Shown one piece after another: positions 17,428-25,512 of a stretch of DNA of 64,000 nucleotides (the first letter of the stretch is position 1; each line of letters opens with the position of its first letter). The stretch comes from Streptomyces luomodiensis (GTDB taxonomy: Bacteria; Actinomycetota; Actinomycetes; Streptomycetales; Streptomycetaceae), in NCBI RefSeq assembly GCF_031679605.1, contig NZ_CP117522.1:7688001-7752000 (forward strand), written 5' to 3'. A program made the position numbers and the translations under genes. The notes beneath the pieces were generated by a model that saw nothing but the letters and a program-made list of their open reading frames with translations, did not search any database and had not been told where the DNA came from.

Positions 17428-20400
17428 TTTCCTGCTCCCGTCACAGTGATCTGGCATTCGCGGTCCACACTCCGCATGGAATTGAGGGTTTCCCACAGGC
17501 CGTAGCGCTGCTCGAAAACCTTGAGCAGGTTCCGGTGACCCTTCCCCTGGCTGCGGTAGAAGAGGTCCTTGCTCTCGGCGGCGGCTGTCCGGGCCTCCCG
17601 GTACCAGTCGGCCAGGAGATTGCCGAGTTCGGTGCGGACGTCGGCCCGTACGCCGTCGGCGCGGGCTCCCGTGGCGCCGCTCTCCGCGATGGCGGCGCGC
17701 TCGGCGAGGGCGTCGGCGATCCGCTCGGCCTCTTCCTGGTGGCGGGTGATGTGTCCGGCCTGGTTCTCGGCGGCCAGGCCGAGCCGGTGGCGGACCAGGA
17801 TGACGAGCGCGGCGTGGAGGGCGCGGTGGCGGGCGGGTGGGGACCAGGGGGTGACGCTGGCGGGTTCGACGTAGCGGTAGAGCGCCCGGTGGTAGTCGAA
17901 GAAGGTCTCGTAGTGGGACCGGTCGCGCGGGCGGGTGGCGTTGAAGTAGGTGACGACGAGTCCGGGCACGCGGTGGCGGCCGACGCGGCTGGTGGCCTGG
18001 ATGTACTCGGCGGTGGTCTTGGGCTGGCCCTGCATGAGCAGGTAGGCGAGCCGCTTCACGTCGACGCCGACGGAGAGCATGTTGGTGCACGGGAGGAAGG
18101 ACACCGACAGCGGATCGTCCCAAGGTTTTTCGAGGCGGTCGAGGAGGATGGGCTGCTCGGCGCGCGGCAGGTTGCTGGTCAGTTCCTGTACGTCGCCGTG
18201 GCCGAGGGCGCGGACGCCGGCGCCTTCGTCGAGGCCCCGGAGCTGGGCGGGGATGTCGTCGCCGGCCGCGGTGACGGTGCGGCCGAGTTCCCGCAGGCTG
18301 TGGTGGTAGGCGACGAGGGTCCAGTAGTCGTCGCGGTGTTCCTCGGGGAGCTGGTGGACGCCCTGGAGCATGGCCGCCGTGGTGGCGACGGCGCCACGGC
18401 CCGCGGTGTGGCCCTGCGCCATGACGCCCAGGTAGAGGCGGCCGGGGCGGCCGGTGTCGGGGACGGCGAAGAAGCTGTCGCGGGCGTCGAGTCCGGACGG
18501 CGGGAAGAGCTGGACGTCCTGGTGGTGCAGGGCGCGGACCTGTTCGGCGGAGCGCCGGATGGTGGCCGTGGCGGCGACGACCTTGGGCGGGCGGCCGTCC
18601 GGGCCTGTGCACAGCTCCAAGATGGCCGCCTCGTAGAGGCCGACGGTGGTGCCCAGCGGGCCGGTGAGCAGGTGCAGCTCGTCCTGGATGATCAGGGACG
18701 GGGGCGGGTTGCCGACGCCGCTTTCGGTGCCGGTGGCGGCGCCGAAGAAGCTGCCGGATTCGGACTCCCAGGCGAGCCGGGCGAACTTGTCGACGGTGCC
18801 GAGGACGAAGGTGGGCGGGTGCCGGTAGAGGTGCTGGTCGACGACGGCGACGGGCAGGACGTCGTGGAAGGCGCACTTGTCGCGCGGGCAGTAGAAGGCG
18901 AAGGCGTCCGCTTCGGCGCGGATCCCGTAGTCGGCGCGGACGCTGGACCGGGTCGGCGGCAGGATGCGGGTGCCGCACCACGGGCAGCGGTCGAGGATGA
19001 AGACGTCCTCGGGGTGGGTAGCCTCGCGCTGCTGGTCGAAAGCGTCCTTGGCCTTCTGGAATGTGTTGGGGGTGGTGGTCTCGCCGACCCACAGGCCGAT
19101 GGTGATCGGCTTGCCGCCGAGGCCGAGTCCGGGCTCGTCGCGGCGGAGGTGTTCCAGGGCGCAGATCGTGGTGGCGGCGCGCTGGAACTGCTGGGTGGTG
19201 AGCAGGCTGAGGGTGTAGCGGCTGAGCACGGTGGTCCCGCCGCCCTCGTCGCGGAGGCGGCGCAGGGCGATGGTGAAGGCGGCCAGGAGCAGGTACGCCT
19301 CGGTCTTGCCACCGCCGGTGGGAAACCAGATCAGGTCGGTGGTCGCGCGGTCGGGGTGGTCGGGTTCGGCGACCCCGTCGAGGGCGAGGAGGAAGAAGGC
19401 GAGCTGGAAGGGGCGCCAGGTGGCGTCGGGGTCGACGGGCGGGTCAAAGGCCACGGGCTCCGAGCGCGGGCGCCGCAGGCCGGCCTGGTCGGGGGCGGAG
19501 TGCCGCATCTGGAGCAGCATGGCGCGCTGCGCGATGCGGAAGGCGGCCAGCAGTTCGGGGCGGTCCGGGTCGCACAGGGTGCGCACGCCGGCCTCGATGC
19601 GGGCGACCGCCTGGTGGACACGGCCGAGGATACGATCCGCGGCCTCCCGCCCCCAGGGCGGCACGTCGACGGACCGCTGGCCCACGTACCAGGCGTGGTA
19701 GGAGGCGGCGAACTCCGCGAGCTCCTCGCGGAGTTGGTCGCCGCTGACAGCGGGGTCGGCCAGGTGGGCGAGGCGGAGCGCGGGTGCGTCGAGCGGGCCG
19801 CCGGCCCGGATGGCGGGCACCTCGGCACGTGGCAGGACCTCGGAGGCGAGACGTTCCACGGCGCCGTCCTCGCCGCGGTCCTCGCGGACGGCGCAGCCGT
19901 GGCCGACCGCATGAGTGACGACATGCCGGTACTGCAGGCGTAGTTCGCGCTCCTCGGGGTCCCGGCTGGCGAGCCGGACGCTGGGGTACGGCAGCACGGC
20001 GCCGTCGGCGGGGCGGACCGTGAGGCCGCACTGGAAGAGCATGTCATCCCAGCTCGGCGCCTTGCCGTCGGAGCCATCGTGGCGGGCCGTGTTGACCAGG
20101 GCCACGGTGATGAGCGTGCCGTCGCCGTAGGAGCGGCGGCGCAGCCGGATTTCCGCGCGGCCGTCGAGGACGGGCACGGTCTCCCGGTCCGGGCCGATGG
20201 TGTGGGTCTCGGCCGCGAGGGGGACACGGCGCCAGTGCCGGCCGCGCCCGGGTTCGCTCCGCCGGGTCTCGTAGCAGGCGGCGGCGCAGCCCACCTCGAT
20301 GTGTGCGGCGTTGGTGTAGAAGCTGAGGCCGAGGGAGGCGGGTAGCCAGCTGTTGGTCTCGGGCACAGGGTCGGGGGCCGGATCCACGTCGGGGGCGTCC

Positions 20401-20591
20401 TGCTCGGCTCCGGGCGCATCGGGGTCGTCGGCCGCGAGGGCGAGCTGCCGCTCCAGCTCTGCCTGTTGCGGGTAGAGCGTGCCCATGAGGTACTGCCGGT
20501 CGGGCGGGGCATCGAGCATCTCGTCGTCATCGCCGACGGGGCCGACGAGCTGGCGAGTGAGGTAGTCGACCAGCTCTTGGCGCGGGTCCAT
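17424..20591 (-). CDS. drmA: DISARM helicase DrmA
   Basis: A 1,055-aa helicase with the DrmA N-terminal pattern (RQELVDYLTRQLVGPVGDDD, then RQYLMGTLYPQQ). Walker A is WFPTGGGKTEAY (~residue 425). The Walker B box is a variant DELH (IIQDELHLLTGPLGT, ~637), followed by ATATIRRS. Motif VI is ATSRVGRHRVPGLVVTYFNA (~870). A Cx2C pair (CPWCGT) and CPRDKC lie between motifs I and II. ATG 20591 follows AAGGA. It lies 68 bp downstream of the sigma-factor gene and overlaps drmB by 4 bp. DrmA is the ATP-dependent motor of DISARM; with DrmB it binds phage DNA and blocks its establishment. Confidence 0.93.
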   Translation of the reverse strand: MDPRQELVDYLTRQLVGPVGDDDEMLDAPPDRQYLMGTLYPQQAELERQLALAADDPDAPGAEQDAPDVDPAPDPVPETNSWLPASLGLSFYTNAAHIEVGCAAACYETRRSEPGRGRHWRRVPLAAETHTIGPDRETVPVLDGRAEIRLRRRSYGDGTLITVALVNTARHDGSDGKAPSWDDMLFQCGLTVRPADGAVLPYPSVRLASRDPEERELRLQYRHVVTHAVGHGCAVREDRGEDGAVERLASEVLPRAEVPAIRAGGPLDAPALRLAHLADPAVSGDQLREELAEFAASYHAWYVGQRSVDVPPWGREAADRILGRVHQAVARIEAGVRTLCDPDRPELLAAFRIAQRAMLLQMRHSAPDQAGLRRPRSEPVAFDPPVDPDATWRPFQLAFFLLALDGVAEPDHPDRATTDLIWFPTGGGKTEAYLLLAAFTIALRRLRDEGGGTTVLSRYTLSLLTTQQFQRAATTICALEHLRRDEPGLGLGGKPITIGLWVGETTTPNTFQKAKDAFDQQREATHPEDVFILDRCPWCGTRILPPTRSSVRADYGIRAEADAFAFYCPRDKCAFHDVLPVAVVDQHLYRHPPTFVLGTVDKFARLAWESESGSFFGAATGTESGVGNPPPSLIIQDELHLLTGPLGTTVGLYEAAILELCTGPDGRPPKVVAATATIRRSAEQVRALHHQDVQLFPPSGLDARDSFFAVPDTGRPGRLYLGVMAQGHTAGRGAVATTAAMLQGVHQLPEEHRDDYWTLVAYHHSLRELGRTVTAAGDDIPAQLRGLDEGAGVRALGHGDVQELTSNLPRAEQPILLDRLEKPWDDPLSVSFLPCTNMLSVGVDVKRLAYLLMQGQPKTTAEYIQATSRVGRHRVPGLVVTYFNATRPRDRSHYETFFDYHRALYRYVEPASVTPWSPPARHRALHAALVILVRHRLGLAAENQAGHITRHQEEAERIADALAERAAIAESGATGARADGVRADVRTELGNLLADWYREARTAAAESKDLFYRSQGKGHRNLLKVFEQRYGLWETLNSMRSVDRECQITVTGAGK

Positions 20592-20659
20592 GCACGGTTC
20601 CTTCGGATCAGAGGTATGTGTGGAGCGGGGACGGCGGGGTCCGCGGTGGACGCGGACGT

Positions 20660-22210
20660 TCAGGCGGCTGGCGGCTTCAGCCCGTGGCGGGCCAGCTGGC
20701 CGTGGAACTTCGCCCTGGCCTTTCCTTCGATCTGGCGAATGCGCTCTCGGGTGACGCCGAAGACGGCGCCGATGTCCTCCAGCGTGTCCGGCTCGTCACC
20801 GTCGAGACCGGTGCGCCGGACGAGGACGTGCCGCTCCCGCTCGGAGAGGTGCTCCAGAACGTGTCGCACGCGCGCCTGGAACTCCTTGCGGATCAACACG
20901 GCGGCGGGGCCGGGCAGTCGGCTCGGCCCGATGACGAGGTCACCAAGGGCCGTGTCGTCGCCGATGACCCGGTCCAGGGAGTCGGTGGGCCGGCTGATCC
21001 TGCGTATCCTCTCCACTTCGGCGAAGGTGAGACCGCTGACGTAAGCCACGTTGTCGACGGTCCTGGGTCGGCCTTCGCTGAGCAGCTTGCGTTCGGCCTT
21101 GGCGACCTTGGCGACCTTTTCATGAAGGTGCACGGGCAGCCGGATCAGAGTGCCTTCGTCGGCGATGGCCCGCGTGATGGCCTGCTTGATCCACCAGGTG
21201 GCGTAGGTCGAGAACTTGTAGCCCTTGGTGGCGTCGAACCTGCGGACCGCGCGCAACAGTCCGATGGTGCCGTGCTGGACGAGATCGTCAGTATCCAGCC
21301 CGCGTCCCTGGTGGTACTGCGCGATCTTCCATACGAGCCGCCGGTTGTGCAGGACGAGGCAGTCGTGAGCGCGTCGCCGCTCGTCGTCGGGGGACAGCGC
21401 CGCGATCTCCTCCTTTGGTACGTCGCGGCTGAGATGGTCGGCACTGCCGCGGAGGAGAACCGCGAGGCCCACTTCCTCCTCCGCCCTCAGCGTCACCCGG
21501 GCCGGGTTCCGGCGCCACCGGTCCGCTTCCAGCACGGCCCGCGCGGCGCGGACGGCGTCGGACAGTGTGTCGTGCGGGGCGACAGCGGCGGAACGGGTGC
21601 GCTTGGTGGTGTGCGGCGGCCTCGCGGAGGCGGCAGCCGGAGCGGGATCACGGCCCATCGGCCGGGCCTCACCGGGTACTGCCGGCTCGGCCGGTGTGCC
21701 GTGCGGGCGGGGACGGGCGATGGGGAAGTCGGCGGTCAGCTCACGGGCTTCGGCCAAGCTCAGCCGGTGGAGCCGCACCACGCCATCGTGGGCGAGCTTG
21801 CTGACGGTACCGTCGGCTGCGGCGTAGCGGGCCAGCATCCGCCGGGCCTGAGCCAGGCGTGCGGCCGCCTCGGTGGCGACGGGGCCGGGCGCGGCGGCGA
21901 CGGGCGGTAAGGCAGCCGCTTTCGCAGATGGGGCTTTGGCCCGGGTCGTGAGGTCGGAGGCGGGCGTGGGGCGGTGGTTGGCGCGACCCCGGGGCGAGGC
22001 CTTCACGCGGAGGCCGACGGCGACGAGTCCGGTGCGCAGCCCTCGCCGCTGCTCGTCGGTCGTGAGCCCGAGTCGGTCCGTTTCCAGAGCGAAGGCCCGC
22101 TGACTGATGACTCCGCCACGAGTGGCGCCGCGTTTGAGCCTTTCGATGACGGACGGCAACTCTGCCTCGATCGCGCGCCGTTCGGCGTCGGTCATCGGCT
22201 CTCTCCCCAT
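20660..22210 (-). CDS. Sigma70-family sigma factor heading the drmAB operon
   Basis: A 516-aa sigma factor with regions 2, 3 and 4. Region 2 is NRRLVWKIAQYH through FDATKGYKFSTYATWWIKQA (~residues 290-350), with the 2.4-like TWWIKQAI. Region 3 includes LPVHLHEKVAKV and SGLTFAEVERIRR. Region 4 has the helix-turn-helix TLEDIGAVFGVTRERIRQIE (~473-497). Residues ~10-60 (ERLKRGATRGGVISQRAF) look like sigma region 1.1, and a Pro/Ala-rich linker follows. ATG 22210 is preferred over 22231 because AAGGGGGG lies 4-11 bases upstream. The nearest gene is drmA, 68 bp downstream on the same strand. It could direct RNA polymerase to the island's own promoters or to phage-triggered ones. No anti-sigma gene is adjacent. 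Confidence 0.9.
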   Translation of the reverse strand: MGREPMTDAERRAIEAELPSVIERLKRGATRGGVISQRAFALETDRLGLTTDEQRRGLRTGLVAVGLRVKASPRGRANHRPTPASDLTTRAKAPSAKAAALPPVAAAPGPVATEAAARLAQARRMLARYAAADGTVSKLAHDGVVRLHRLSLAEARELTADFPIARPRPHGTPAEPAVPGEARPMGRDPAPAAASARPPHTTKRTRSAAVAPHDTLSDAVRAARAVLEADRWRRNPARVTLRAEEEVGLAVLLRGSADHLSRDVPKEEIAALSPDDERRRAHDCLVLHNRRLVWKIAQYHQGRGLDTDDLVQHGTIGLLRAVRRFDATKGYKFSTYATWWIKQAITRAIADEGTLIRLPVHLHEKVAKVAKAERKLLSEGRPRTVDNVAYVSGLTFAEVERIRRISRPTDSLDRVIGDDTALGDLVIGPSRLPGPAAVLIRKEFQARVRHVLEHLSERERHVLVRRTGLDGDEPDTLEDIGAVFGVTRERIRQIEGKARAKFHGQLARHGLKPPAA

Positions 22211-22273
22211 GAGACCCCCCTTGTCCGGCACTCGAGCGCCGGTTCCGCCCGGCGGAGTTGGCCGGACAAATCA

Positions 22274-22354
22274 CACTGTAGGAGCACTGTGTTTACAGTG
22301 TCAACACGATCTTCGCTCCCCTTGCGTCACTTGACGGCGTCAACGGGTACAGTG
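22274..22354. promoter_or_regulatory. Candidate operator cluster between sigma-drmAB and mcrBC
   Basis: The 186-bp divergent gap holds three related elements. CACTGT at 22274-22279 recurs 11 bp later at 22285-22290, where it forms an inverted repeat with ACAGTG at 22295-22300 around GTTT; a further ACAGTG lies at 22349-22354. A second palindrome, TTGAC-GGC-GTCAA, is at 22331-22343. Half-sites one helical turn apart suggest cooperative binding by a repressor or activator. No convincing -10/-35 pair was found. Confidence 0.55.
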
Positions 22355-22396
22355 ATGCGGGTTCGCGCAGGCCTCGCCCTACCCGGAGGGTCATCC

Positions 22397-24220
22397 ATGC
22401 CGCAGCCCGACCGTCTCCCCGGCACGCCCGACTTCCGCATCGCGCTGCCCAAGGACAGCGGTGAGGCGCACGGGCATCTGCTCACCGAGTTCGGCGGCAA
22501 CGGCACGTACAAGTTCTGCCTGCACAAGGGGTCGATGGTGGCCGCCGAGGCATGGCCCGGACTCGGCGACCACGCCCGCCGCTTCCGCGCGGAGCTGCGC
22601 GCGAGCGGTGGGCTCGTGGACGCCCCCGCCGACCCCGGTCGGCCGCAGGCACCGCCGCGCTGGGTGGCGACCCGGGACATCGCCTGCAACTCCTCCTCGG
22701 CCGCCGCCGCGCTGGTGTACGGCTACGACGCCTCCGGGCCCGAGTCCTGGCGGACCGCCGAGGGTCACCCGCTCGCCGACTACCTGTCCACCACCTGGCG
22801 CGCCCCGCGCAAGGCGTGGCTGGTCCGCGGCTCCAACGTCTCAGGGCACAACCTGGTGCGGCAGCTGTGGCTGGAGGAAGGGTTCGTCTCACTTGCGGGC
22901 GCTCATCTGCCGCCTCTTGAGGAGGCCGATCCCACCAAGAGCGCGCTGCGCCGCTACGTCGAGGACGGGTACGAGGGGGCGGCCTCGTACCACCAGAAGC
23001 GGGGCCTGGTCGACGAGTTACACGCCTTCCTGACACAGATGCGGGTCGGTGACACGGTGGCCACCATCGACGGTGGCCGTCTGCTGGCCGGGCGGATCAC
23101 CGGGGAGGCCGTGCAGACCCCGTCGCCGGGCGGGTTGTCGAATCTGCGGCGGGCCGTCAGCTGGCAGACGGACAGCCACGCGTACGAGGAGCTGCCGGAC
23201 GAGGTGCGGCAGAAGCTGTCCGCGCAGCATGACGTCGTCGATCTGACCGGGGTCATGGACGCGCTGGACGAACTCACCGGGGATACGGAGCGGGCCTACC
23301 CGACGGCGGCCGGCGGCAGCGGCGAGCACCCGGGCGGCGGGGTGGCGCAGCGGGAGCCAGCACTGCCGGACATCACCGACGCCCTCGCCGCCGACCTCCT
23401 GGTCCACGACCGCGCCTGGCTGGAGGAGCTGCGCGAACTGCTTGTTGACGAAAAGCAGTTGGTGCTCCACGGCCCGCCGGGCACCGGCAAGACGTACACG
23501 GCTATGAAGCTGGCCGAGCACTTCGGCGGCGGCCCGGAACAGGTCAAGATCGTCCAATTCCACCCCTCGTACACGTACGAGGACTTCTTCGAGGGGTTCC
23601 GGCCCATGGAGGATCCCGAGACGCGGGACGTGGCCTTCCGGCTGACGGCGGGCCCGCTCCGGGAGCTGGCCGACCTCGCCTTACGCGAGGGGAACCGGCA
23701 CGTCCCGCACTTCCTGATCATCGATGAGATCAACCGCGCCAACCTGGCGAAGGTCTTCGGCGAGCTGTACTTCCTCCTCGAGTACCGGAAAAGGTCCCTG
23801 CGTCTCACGTACTCCGGGGACGACTTCTACCTACCGCCCAACCTCTTCATCATCGGCACGATGAACACCGCCGACCGGTCGATCGCCCTGGTGGACGCGG
23901 CGATGCGACGCCGTTTCGCGTTCGTGGAGCTGTCCCCGCGCACCGAGCCGACCGCCGGACTGCTCGAGCGCTGGCTGAAGCGCGAGGGCAGGAACACGGA
24001 GCCCGCCCGCCTCCTCGACGCCCTCAACGCCCGTATAGACGACCCGGACTTCGCCATCGGCCCTTCGTATCTGATGAAGCCCGGTGTCTACCGCGAAGGC
24101 GGCCTGGAACGGACCTGGCGCACGAAGATCCTGCCGTTGCTGGAGGAGCACCACTACGGCGACGGTCTCGACGTCGCCGCCCGCTACGGCCTCGACGCGC
24201 TGCGCGAGCAGCACCCGTGA
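22397..24220 (+). CDS. mcrB: McrB-type AAA+ GTPase with DUF4357 N-terminus
   Basis: A 607-aa protein. ATG 22397 is set by GGAGGG six bases upstream. Residues ~95-140 fit DUF4357 (CNSSSAAAALVYGYDASGPE, then W). Residues ~205-250 (LTQMRVGDTVATIDGGRLLAG) resemble the PUA/EVE-like modules used for modified-base recognition. The AAA+ domain has Walker A HGPPGTGKTYT (~360), Walker B FLIIDEINRANLAKVFGEL and the McrB signature MNTADRSIALVD (~489). It overlaps mcrC by 4 bp. McrB is the GTP-driven motor of modification-dependent restriction; the N-terminal fold would choose the modified base recognised. Confidence 0.93.
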   Translation: MPQPDRLPGTPDFRIALPKDSGEAHGHLLTEFGGNGTYKFCLHKGSMVAAEAWPGLGDHARRFRAELRASGGLVDAPADPGRPQAPPRWVATRDIACNSSSAAAALVYGYDASGPESWRTAEGHPLADYLSTTWRAPRKAWLVRGSNVSGHNLVRQLWLEEGFVSLAGAHLPPLEEADPTKSALRRYVEDGYEGAASYHQKRGLVDELHAFLTQMRVGDTVATIDGGRLLAGRITGEAVQTPSPGGLSNLRRAVSWQTDSHAYEELPDEVRQKLSAQHDVVDLTGVMDALDELTGDTERAYPTAAGGSGEHPGGGVAQREPALPDITDALAADLLVHDRAWLEELRELLVDEKQLVLHGPPGTGKTYTAMKLAEHFGGGPEQVKIVQFHPSYTYEDFFEGFRPMEDPETRDVAFRLTAGPLRELADLALREGNRHVPHFLIIDEINRANLAKVFGELYFLLEYRKRSLRLTYSGDDFYLPPNLFIIGTMNTADRSIALVDAAMRRRFAFVELSPRTEPTAGLLERWLKREGRNTEPARLLDALNARIDDPDFAIGPSYLMKPGVYREGGLERTWRTKILPLLEEHHYGDGLDVAARYGLDALREQHP

Positions 24221-25476
24221 CCGTGCCCGTGCCCGTGAGCGAGGTGACGCTGCGCGAGTACGGGCCCGCCGTCTCCGTCCCGCTGGGCGCCGGGGCCGGG
24301 CGGGCCCTCGCCGCCTCCGGCATCCTGCAGAGCGCCACCCCGGATCCCGGCCGGGACGGGCACTGGCTGCTGCGGGCGGGCAGCCGGGTCGGCGCCGTGC
24401 GCACGCCCGGCGGACCGGTCGTGCGGATCGTGCCCAAGACCCCGGTGAGCCGGCTGTTCTTCCTGCTCGGGTTCAGCCTCGACCCGGCGCGCGCCTGGCG
24501 CGACAGCCGGGAGGGCACCGTCGACACCGGCGCCTACGATGACGTCGTCCCCGGGCTCGCGCACGCCGTGGAGCGGCAGATCGACGCGGCGCTGCGGCAG
24601 GGGGTCCTCCAGGGCTACCAGGAGGTCGAGGAGACCGCGCTGGTCGTGCGTGGCCGGATACGCGAGGCCGAGCAGATCCGGCGGCACTTCGGCCGTACGC
24701 CGCCCGTGGAGATCATCTACGACGCGTACACCGCTGACACCGCCGAGAACCGCATCCTGCGCGCCGCAGCCGAGCGGCTGCTGCGGCTGCCGGGCGTCCC
24801 CGGGCCCGTCCGGCGGCGCCTCGCTCACCAGCGCGTACGTCTGGCCGACGCCTTGCCGCTGTTACCGGGACAGGAACTGCCGAGGTGGCAGCCGTCCCGG
24901 CTCAACTCCCGCTACCAGCCCGCGCTGCGGCTCGCCGAGGCCGTCCTGCGCGGCTCCTCACCGGAACATCGGCTCGCCGGGCCGGAGCCGCTCGCCGTGG
25001 ACGGCTACCTGCTCGACATGAACAAGCTGTTCGAGGACTTCGTCACCGTCGCCCTGCGCGAGGCCTTTCGCGAGCACGGTCTGACCGCGCGTCTCCAGGA
25101 TCTCCACCACCTCGACACAGCGGGTCTCGTACGGATGCGCCCCGATCTCGTCGTGCGCACCGGGGACGGCCGCACCCCGCTCGCCGTGGTCGACGCCAAG
25201 TACAAGGTCGAGAAGGCCGACGGGCTCCTCAACGCCGACCTGTATCAGGCGCTCGCGTACGCCACCGTGCTGGGGCTGCGCGAGGCGCACCTGGTGTACG
25301 CCGCCGGACGGCAGCCCGAACGCCGCCACGAGGTGCGCGGGACGGCGGCGGGGCCGGACAGCCAAGGGATGCACCTGTACCAGCACAGTCTCGACCTCTC
25401 CCGCGAACCAGAACAACTCCTGTCGGCCGTCAGGGACGTCGCCGGACGGCTGGCGTGGACGGCGTCACCTTCGTGA
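24217..25476 (+). CDS. mcrC: McrC nuclease subunit
   Basis: A 419-aa McrC-family protein. GTG 24217 overlaps the mcrB stop (GTGA). The N-terminal beta-rich part (LREYGPAVSV, RIVPKTPVSRLFFLLGF) is the region that contacts McrB. The C-terminal PD-(D/E)XK nuclease core is MRPDLVVR (~residue 308) followed by LAVVDAKYKVEKAD (~326), so the Asp, Asp and Lys expected for catalysis are present. It stimulates McrB GTP hydrolysis and cuts DNA that carries the modification McrB recognises. Phages with modified bases, or foreign methylated DNA, would be the targets. Confidence 0.93.
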   Translation: MTVPVPVSEVTLREYGPAVSVPLGAGAGRALAASGILQSATPDPGRDGHWLLRAGSRVGAVRTPGGPVVRIVPKTPVSRLFFLLGFSLDPARAWRDSREGTVDTGAYDDVVPGLAHAVERQIDAALRQGVLQGYQEVEETALVVRGRIREAEQIRRHFGRTPPVEIIYDAYTADTAENRILRAAAERLLRLPGVPGPVRRRLAHQRVRLADALPLLPGQELPRWQPSRLNSRYQPALRLAEAVLRGSSPEHRLAGPEPLAVDGYLLDMNKLFEDFVTVALREAFREHGLTARLQDLHHLDTAGLVRMRPDLVVRTGDGRTPLAVVDAKYKVEKADGLLNADLYQALAYATVLGLREAHLVYAAGRQPERRHEVRGTAAGPDSQGMHLYQHSLDLSREPEQLLSAVRDVAGRLAWTASPS

Positions 25477-25512
25477 TCACGCAACCCCGTCAGGCTGAAA
25501 GAAAGGAACCCC

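Noticed and set aside
15550..19943. Long plus-strand open frames opposite drmB and drmA
   Set aside because: Low-complexity Gly/Ala/Val/Glu composition mirrors the antisense codon pattern; no domain is visible.
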